This document shows positions 19,969-25,377 of a stretch of 25,377 nt of DNA, one piece after another. Position numbers and translations under genes: made by a program. The notes under the pieces are model-generated. The model worked only from the letters and a program-made list of their open reading frames with translations. It was not told the DNA's origin and ran no database searches. Source of the DNA: QHCA01 sp038237645 (GTDB taxonomy: Bacteria; Actinomycetota; Actinomycetes; Mycobacteriales; QHCA01); assembly GCA_038237645.1 (NCBI GenBank), contig JBBRYN010000053.1, positions 1-25,377 of the forward strand, given 5' to 3'. Positions within the stretch are counted from its first letter, which is position 1; each line of letters opens with the position of its first letter.

Positions 19969-22254
19969 ATGAAACGCATCCTCGTGCTTGCCGTCTTCGC
20001 GCTCCTGGTGACGGCGACTCAGGCCACCAGCGCGCACGGGGCAGCGGCTCGCGTGGGGTCGACCGCTTCGACCGCGAGTGCCCCGACCGCAAAGGCTTTG
20101 GCCTCCAGCGGCGCCGCGGCATACGTGGCGAGCCGGCCTGCCGCTCTGCACGCCAGCGACGACGACGCGTTCGTGCAGTACGGGGTGATGTCCACTCGCG
20201 AGGGACTGCAATACGTCCCCTACGACCGCAGCTATCGGGGCGTGCCGGTCGCCGGCGGTGACTTCGTGGTGGTCACCGACTCGCTGGGCAAAGTGCTGTC
20301 CGTCGCCGTGGCGCAGGACAAGCGCATCGGCGTCTCCACCAGCCCCGCCCTGAGCGAGGCCAAGGCAACGGCCGTCGCGCGGAGGCAACTCACCCGGGTT
20401 GACCGGGTGGAGAGCACCCGATTGGTCGTGCAGGCCCGCGGCACGCCGCGGCTCGCCTACGACGTCCTGGTGACCGGTCGCCGCGGCCCCAATCCCAGCC
20501 GCCTGCACGTCTTCGTCGACGCGCAGGGGGGCAGCGTCATCGCCACCGAGGACCTGATCAAGGACGGCACGGGCACCGCGGCGATCAACGGGCCCAACCC
20601 GGTGACCATCAACACCAGTGGGTCGGGCACCTCGTTCTCCATGACCGACTCGGCCCACCCCGGCATCTCCTGCCGCAACTACACCACCAATACGGTGCTC
20701 ACCGGTCCCGACGACGCCTGGGGCAACGGCGTCGGCACGTCCATCGAGACGGGCTGCGTCGACGCGTTGTTCGACGTGCAGCACGAGTGGACGATGCTGT
20801 CGACCTGGCTGGGCCGCAACGGCATCAACGGCTCCAACGGCGGCTTCCCGATCAAGATGGGCCTCGACGACATCAACGCGTTCTGGGACGGCTCCAGCGT
20901 GTCGATCGGCCACAACCAGGCCGGATCATGGATCTCGTCGCTCGATGTGGTTGCGCACGAGTTCGGTCACGCGATCGACTCGACCACCCCGGGTGGCGCC
21001 TCCGGCAACGGTGTCTCCGAGGCCACGGGCGACATATTCGGCGCGCTGACCGAGTGGTTCGCCAACGAGGCGTCCCCCTACGACGTGCCGGACTTTCAGG
21101 TCGGCGAGATGGTCAACCTGGTCGGCTCCGGCCCGATCCGCTACATGTACGATCCCTCGCTGGCCGGCGACCCGAACTGCTATTCCGCGTCGATCCCGAC
21201 GACCGAGACGCATGCGGCGGCCGGCCCGTTCAACCACTGGTTCTACCTGACCTCCATGGGCACCAACCCGACCAACGGTCAGCCGGTCAGCCCGACCTGC
21301 AACAGCACCGCGGTCACCGGCCTGGGCATCCAGACCGCGGGCAAGATCTTCTACAACGCCATGCTGACCAAGACCAGCGGGATGACCTACCTGCGCTACC
21401 GCACGGCGACCCTGACGGCCGCCAAGAACCTCACCCCGGGCGACTGCACCGACTTCAACACGGTCAAGGCGGCCTGGAATGCCGTCAGCGTTCCCGCCCA
21501 GTCCGGTGACCCGACCTGCACCGCCAGCGGTGCCGTGACCGTGACGGGCCCGGGCGACAAGTCCGGCGTGGTCGGCACCGCGATCGCGCCGTTCACCCTG
21601 ACGGCGACCCCGGCCGACACCTACAACTGGTCGGCCACCGGACTGCCGCCGGGCATCACGATCTCGGCGGGCGGCACCGTCTCGGGGACGCCGACCACGG
21701 CGGGCACCTACAGCACGACGGCGACGGCCACCTCGTCGACCGGCTCGGGCAACACGACCTTCACCTTCACCATCAGCGGGAGCGGTGGCACCTGTGCCAC
21801 ACCGGGGCAGAAGCTCGGCAACCCGGGCTTCGAGTCCGGCACGGCGACCCCATGGACGGCGTCGGCCGGCGTGATCGACAACGGTCCCGGCGAGCCGGCG
21901 CACAGCGGCACCTGGAAGGCCTGGCTCAATGGCTACGGCAGTGTGCACACCGACACCCTGACGCAGACCGTGACCGTCCCGGCCGGATGCGCTGCCTCCA
22001 CGCTGAGCTTCTGGTTGCACATCGACTCGGCCGAGACGACAACCACTGTGCAGTACGACAAGCTGGTCGTCACGGCGGGCAGCACCACACTGGCCACGTT
22101 CTCCAACCTGAACAAGGCGGCCGGCTACCAGTTGCGTTCTTACAGTCTGGCCGCCTTCGCCGGGCAGACGGTGACGGTGAAGCTCACCGGTACGGAGGAC
22201 TCGTCGCTGCAGACGTCGTTCGTGGTCGACGACACCGCCGTGAACGCGGGTTAG
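19969..22254 (+). CDS. Secreted M4-family (thermolysin-like) metalloprotease with accessory domains
   Basis: ATG 19969 follows AGGAG (19958-19962); the frame upstream is not coding. The 761-residue product has a signal peptide (MKRILVLAVFALLVTATQAT, SAHGA). An FTP/PepSY-type propeptide of about 180 residues follows (RSYRGVPVAGGDFVVVTDSL). The M4 catalytic domain has HEFGH at residues 330-334 and the third zinc ligand Glu351 in GVSEATGDIFG. The distal His region is THAAAGPFNHWFYLTS. Two C-terminal modules come next: a putative-Ig (He_PIG-like) domain with GLPPGITISAGGTVSGTPTT and a beta-sandwich starting LGNPGFESGTATPW, probably for binding. It is predicted to be exported, self-processed and active outside the cell. 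Confidence 0.92.
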   Translation: MKRILVLAVFALLVTATQATSAHGAAARVGSTASTASAPTAKALASSGAAAYVASRPAALHASDDDAFVQYGVMSTREGLQYVPYDRSYRGVPVAGGDFVVVTDSLGKVLSVAVAQDKRIGVSTSPALSEAKATAVARRQLTRVDRVESTRLVVQARGTPRLAYDVLVTGRRGPNPSRLHVFVDAQGGSVIATEDLIKDGTGTAAINGPNPVTINTSGSGTSFSMTDSAHPGISCRNYTTNTVLTGPDDAWGNGVGTSIETGCVDALFDVQHEWTMLSTWLGRNGINGSNGGFPIKMGLDDINAFWDGSSVSIGHNQAGSWISSLDVVAHEFGHAIDSTTPGGASGNGVSEATGDIFGALTEWFANEASPYDVPDFQVGEMVNLVGSGPIRYMYDPSLAGDPNCYSASIPTTETHAAAGPFNHWFYLTSMGTNPTNGQPVSPTCNSTAVTGLGIQTAGKIFYNAMLTKTSGMTYLRYRTATLTAAKNLTPGDCTDFNTVKAAWNAVSVPAQSGDPTCTASGAVTVTGPGDKSGVVGTAIAPFTLTATPADTYNWSATGLPPGITISAGGTVSGTPTTAGTYSTTATATSSTGSGNTTFTFTISGSGGTCATPGQKLGNPGFESGTATPWTASAGVIDNGPGEPAHSGTWKAWLNGYGSVHTDTLTQTVTVPAGCAASTLSFWLHIDSAETTTTVQYDKLVVTAGSTTLATFSNLNKAAGYQLRSYSLAAFAGQTVTVKLTGTEDSSLQTSFVVDDTAVNAG

Positions 22255-22259
22255 CGATG

Positions 22260-22275
22260 GGCGGCGTCAGCCGCC
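22260..22275 (+). terminator. Hairpin after the M4 protease gene
   Basis: GGCGGC, GTCA, GCCGCC forms a perfect 6-bp stem five bases after the stop codon, without a T tract. The following 22276-22490 shows nothing that I recognise apart from the RBS of the next gene. Confidence 0.45.
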
Positions 22276-22501
22276 GATGACGTGTACAGGCGGATGGGCT
22301 GCCCCGAGCAGGGGCAGTCCACCTGCTGTCTGGCTGCTGGTCGCGGCAGTTCGCCGATGGCCCTGTCCTCATCGGAATGCCCTCAGGTCCGAACGAGTCT
22401 GGCCTCCCATCCGGCGTGGCTGCGTTCGCTCCGCTGGTCCGTGCAACCTTTCCGGTCCAGAGGCGTCTTAGCAGTAGTTGCCGAAATCACCAGGAGGTGG
22501 C

Positions 22502-24511
22502 ATGCGACGCCGACCATTCCCCGCCCTGCCCGCTGTGCTTGCCGTGGCCCTTACCGTGGCAGGGGCCGGCTTCATCGCCGCCGCCCCGTCGGCTGCCGGG
22601 GCGAGGTCGATTGCGGAGCCGCCCGCTGGGCCAAGGTCGGTGGCCTCGGCTGCTGCGAGCGCTGGCGGTGGCGCGCGTACGCATCGTGTGGTGACTCTGG
22701 TGACCGGTGACCGGGTCGACGTCACCACCGACGCGAAGGGCCGTCCGCGGGCTGCGGTGGTCCGGCCCCGGCCGGGGTCTGCGCCGTTCCAGCAGTTCCA
22801 GGTCGGGCCGCATCTGTATGTGATCCCGCGTTCGGCGGCGCCGAAGATCGGGCATTCGCTTGCGTTGGCGCAGTTCGACGTGACGGCGCCGGGCACGCCG
22901 GTGCTCACGCCGAAGTATCCGATGCACACGCTGACGGTGCACGGCCTCGACGATGCGGGCCACCCCTCCAGCGACACCGACGTCGACGTGGTGAACGTCG
23001 ACGACGCGAACAGGTTCTTCGCCGGCCAGGGCTTCGTCAACGGCGTGGCCAAGTTCAGCGTGCCGGCCGGTCACTACGCCGCGACCAGCATCTTCTTCTC
23101 GACCGATCCGGCCACCGGCAAGGACAGCACGCGATTCGTCGAGCTGGCGGAGTTCACGATCTCGGGCGACTCCGCGGTGACCGTCGACGCGCGCAAGGCC
23201 ACCAGCCTGCTGTCCGTCCGGACCCCGCGTCCGGCGACAGGGCAACAACAGCAGCTCACCGTCGAACGCAGCGACCAGGCCGGCAACAGCGTCTCGGTCG
23301 GCGTTGTCGGGATGGAGCAGACCTACTTGTCGCCGACCAGCCGGGCCGTCTCGGTGGGTGAGCTGCACTTCTCCATCTACTGGCGACTCGCCGCGCCGGA
23401 CAACAGCTACACCTACGACCTGGAGTTCGGCTCCGACGGTGCCATCGCCGCCAAGCAGTCCTATGTGGTCGGTGCCGGCCAGCTCGCCGCCATAGATGCC
23501 CGCTACAACAGCGAGGTCCCCCGGACCGGGCTGGACGCGCGGTTCTCCTTCCTGCCCTGGGAGACGTTCAATTTCCGAGCCTTCTCCGACCTGCCGCAGC
23601 CGGGGCAGCGCACCGAGTACATCCTCGCCGACCCGGACATCGTGTGGAGTCAGGACGTCGTCGCCGTCAACAATGGCAACGTGTTCGCCGGCGAACAGTT
23701 CGACGCGGACCGTTCGTTCTCACCGGGTCAGCGGCTGGCGGTGGGCTGGAACAAGCAGCCGATGCACCCCGGGGTGCAGGTCGACCTGGGCTCCAACGTG
23801 GGTGGTCTCTTTGACTGCCCGGTCTGTCGGATCGGCGACACGCTCTTTCTCAACGTCTGGCCCTTCGCCGACAACACACCCGGGCACTTCGGCGCCGCCG
23901 ACGAGCCGGTGGAAGGCCTGACCGAAAGCGTCCAGCTCAATCTGTATCAGGACGGCAAGCCGGTCGAGCCCGATCCGGAGACCGGACTGTTCCCGCTGGC
24001 TCCGGCGCAGGCGACCTACCGGGTGGTGCTGGACACGGTCCGGGAGGCGGCCTACCTCACCCTGTCGACCAAGACGCACACCGAGTGGACCTTCACCTCG
24101 GCGCACGCCGACGGCAGCGGCCGGCTGCCGACGGGCTGGGTCTGCGACGACGGCGTCGAGGCAAGGACCGACTGCGCTGTGGTGCCGATGATGATGGCGC
24201 GTTATGACCTGCCGCTGGGCCTGTCGGGCGGGCACGCCCCCGGGGCCACGGCTGTCGACGTGTTCGTCGACCACATCCAGGGTGGCCCGGCCTTGCCGGT
24301 GAGCGCGGGGACGGTGTCGGTGTCCTATGACGACGGTGTGACGTGGGTGCCGGCGACGGTGACCGACGCCGGTGCCGGCCATCTCAGGGTCGCCTACACC
24401 ACGCCGGCGACCGCTTCCACCAACGGCTTCGTGGCCTTGAAGGTCACCGCGGCCGACGCCGCCGGCGGCAAGCTGTCCCAGACCCTGCTGCGTGCCTACT
24501 CACTGAACTGA
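22502..24511 (+). CDS. Secreted protein resembling subtilase flanking regions, no protease domain
   Basis: ATG 22502 follows AGGAGG (22492-22497). The 669-residue protein has a signal peptide (MRRRPFPALPAVLAVALTVA). The sequence RVVTLVTGDRVDV then appears, together with VGPHLYVIPRSAA and LALAQFDVTA. This is the pro-region pattern of large actinobacterial S8 subtilases. Such proteases would then show the Asp/His/Ser catalytic blocks (DTG, HGT, GTSM). None is present. Instead it continues into the beta-rich region normally found after the catalytic domain (LTVHGLDDAGHPSSDTDVDV and onward), ending LRAYSLN. It is probably an extracellular non-catalytic relative. It lies between an M4 and an S53 protease, so a chaperone, inhibitor or surface role is possible (inference). 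Confidence 0.75.
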   Translation: MRRRPFPALPAVLAVALTVAGAGFIAAAPSAAGARSIAEPPAGPRSVASAAASAGGGARTHRVVTLVTGDRVDVTTDAKGRPRAAVVRPRPGSAPFQQFQVGPHLYVIPRSAAPKIGHSLALAQFDVTAPGTPVLTPKYPMHTLTVHGLDDAGHPSSDTDVDVVNVDDANRFFAGQGFVNGVAKFSVPAGHYAATSIFFSTDPATGKDSTRFVELAEFTISGDSAVTVDARKATSLLSVRTPRPATGQQQQLTVERSDQAGNSVSVGVVGMEQTYLSPTSRAVSVGELHFSIYWRLAAPDNSYTYDLEFGSDGAIAAKQSYVVGAGQLAAIDARYNSEVPRTGLDARFSFLPWETFNFRAFSDLPQPGQRTEYILADPDIVWSQDVVAVNNGNVFAGEQFDADRSFSPGQRLAVGWNKQPMHPGVQVDLGSNVGGLFDCPVCRIGDTLFLNVWPFADNTPGHFGAADEPVEGLTESVQLNLYQDGKPVEPDPETGLFPLAPAQATYRVVLDTVREAAYLTLSTKTHTEWTFTSAHADGSGRLPTGWVCDDGVEARTDCAVVPMMMARYDLPLGLSGGHAPGATAVDVFVDHIQGGPALPVSAGTVSVSYDDGVTWVPATVTDAGAGHLRVAYTTPATASTNGFVALKVTAADAAGGKLSQTLLRAYSLN

Positions 24512-24544
24512 ACTGACCGGCCAGCCGACCACCCTGGAGGAATT

Positions 24545-25377
24545 GTGATCAGCCGTCTTTCGATCCGACTTGCCGTGACGATCGCTGTGAGTGGCCTGGG
24601 CGTGGCCTTCTCGATGGCCGCCGCCGGAGCAGCACCAGCGACACCGGCTGCGCCGCTTGCCGTGCGAGGGGCGTGTGCGCAGGCGGTGGCCCCGGTGGTG
24701 CGGTGTTTCGCGGTCTACCGGCGGGGGGCGGCGAAGCCGGCGGCGGCGGGGGCGCTGCCGCAGGGGTTGGGCCCAGCGCAGTTGCAGGCGGCCTACCGGC
24801 TGCCGTCGAAGACCGCCGGTGTGGGGCAGACGGTGGCGATCGTCGATGCCTTCGACGATCCGAATGCCGAGGCCGACCTGGCCGTCTACCGCAAGACCTA
24901 CGGCCTGCCGCCGTGCACCACCGCCAACGGCTGCTTCCGCAAGGTCAACCAGCAGAGCAACCCCGCACCGCTGCCCGACCCCGATGCCGGGTGGGCGGTG
25001 GAGACCTCCCTGGACCTGGACATGGTCTCGGCGGCCTGCCCGCGCTGCAACATCGTGCTCGTCGAAGGCAACCAGCCCAGCTTCGACGACCTCGGAGCCG
25101 CCGTGGACTCCGCCGTGCGGCTGGGCGCGGCAGCGGTGTCGAACTCCTACGGCACCAACGAGTTCAACGGCATGGGCACCTACGCCCGGCACTACAACCA
25201 CCCCGGCACCGCGATCACCGTCAGCTCCGGTGACTCCGGGTTCGGCCCCGCGTCCTTCCCCGCCGTGCTGCGTTCGGTCACCGCCGTCGGCGGCACCAGC
25301 CTCGTCAAAGCCCCCGGCACCGGCCGCGGCTGGACCGAGAAGGCCTGGGCCGGCGCCGGCAGCGGCTGCTCGGCCTA
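24545..25377 (+). CDS. S53-family (sedolisin-type) serine protease, partial
   Basis: GTG 24545 follows GGAGG (24536-24540). The right end is cut by the window after 277 codons. A signal peptide (ISRLSIRLAVTIAVSGLGVA) leads to LQAAYRLPSKTAGVGQTVAI and VDAFDDPNAEADL. WAVETSLDLDMVSAACP holds the sedolisin Glu153 and Asp157 pair, with the E-x3-D spacing of the catalytic dyad. VSNSYG and SSGDSGFG, the latter with the oxyanion Asp, follow. The catalytic Ser (SGTS-like) should lie beyond the window. The short pro-region suggests the actinobacterial S8/S53 type with little propeptide. It is secreted. It lies 33 bases after the subtilase-like gene, so the two may be co-transcribed. Confidence 0.88.
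   Translation, partial: MISRLSIRLAVTIAVSGLGVAFSMAAAGAAPATPAAPLAVRGACAQAVAPVVRCFAVYRRGAAKPAAAGALPQGLGPAQLQAAYRLPSKTAGVGQTVAIVDAFDDPNAEADLAVYRKTYGLPPCTTANGCFRKVNQQSNPAPLPDPDAGWAVETSLDLDMVSAACPRCNIVLVEGNQPSFDDLGAAVDSAVRLGAAAVSNSYGTNEFNGMGTYARHYNHPGTAITVSSGDSGFGPASFPAVLRSVTAVGGTSLVKAPGTGRGWTEKAWAGAGSGCSA

Noticed and set aside
20926..22020. 364-codon minus-strand frame opposite the M4 protease
   Set aside because: It is antisense to HEFGH and the accessory domains; the composition is that of a shadow.

Overview
This window comes from a high-GC Gram-positive bacterium, an actinobacterium. Codon third positions are strongly G/C, GTG starts are common, and the families are typical of the phylum: a Holin-X/DUF3618 pair, CGNR zinc-finger and PadR/MerR regulators, a DUF664 fragment, and large secreted proteases with Ala-rich signal peptides. 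No finer taxonomy is claimed. There is no rRNA, CRISPR array, integrase or transposase.

Layout. Left (1-2276): an ECF-like sigma factor overlaps a TPR protein that enters a GGDEF domain at the window edge. 2277-4344: a CGNR regulator diverges from an EamA-type exporter across an inverted-repeat promoter. 3.8-7.3 kb: an ACT protein, a metallo-beta-lactamase-fold hydrolase, a DUF3618/Holin-X pair, an NAD-dependent epimerase and a plsC remnant. Five single-base frame breaks (perhaps six) lie in this stretch and none was seen elsewhere. 7.5-9.9 kb: a PadR regulator and a secreted TolB/FG-GAP beta-propeller protein. 9.97-11.7 kb: a MerR regulator diverges from an SDR oxidoreductase over a textbook MerR operator, followed by a GNAT acetyltransferase. 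11.8-15.7 kb: a small lipoprotein, then four overlapping genes for a two-ATPase, two-permease ABC transporter.

15.7-18.2 kb: a possible 42-residue peptide gene, a duplicated 33-bp repeat, then a dense, non-redundant array of 17 tRNA genes or remnants on the + strand. The array includes a truncated tRNA-Pro, one tRNA with an unusual fold, two tRNAs with C33, and a fragment of a DUF664/DinB-like gene lodged between tRNA-Gln and tRNA-Glu. A Nudix hydrolase follows.

18.7-19.7 kb: folD on the minus strand. Its leader carries a recognisable ZTP (pfl) riboswitch followed by a hairpin that hides the ribosome-binding site. 19.9 kb to the end: three secreted proteins in a row on the + strand. These are an M4 metalloprotease with accessory domains, a protein like the flanks of a subtilase but without a catalytic domain, and an S53 sedolisin-type protease cut by the window edge.

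The most interesting items are the tRNA array with its oddities, the ZTP riboswitch, the cluster of frame breaks with a gene fusion at 7.38 kb, the leaderless MerR/SDR promoter, and the protease-like protein with no protease domain.
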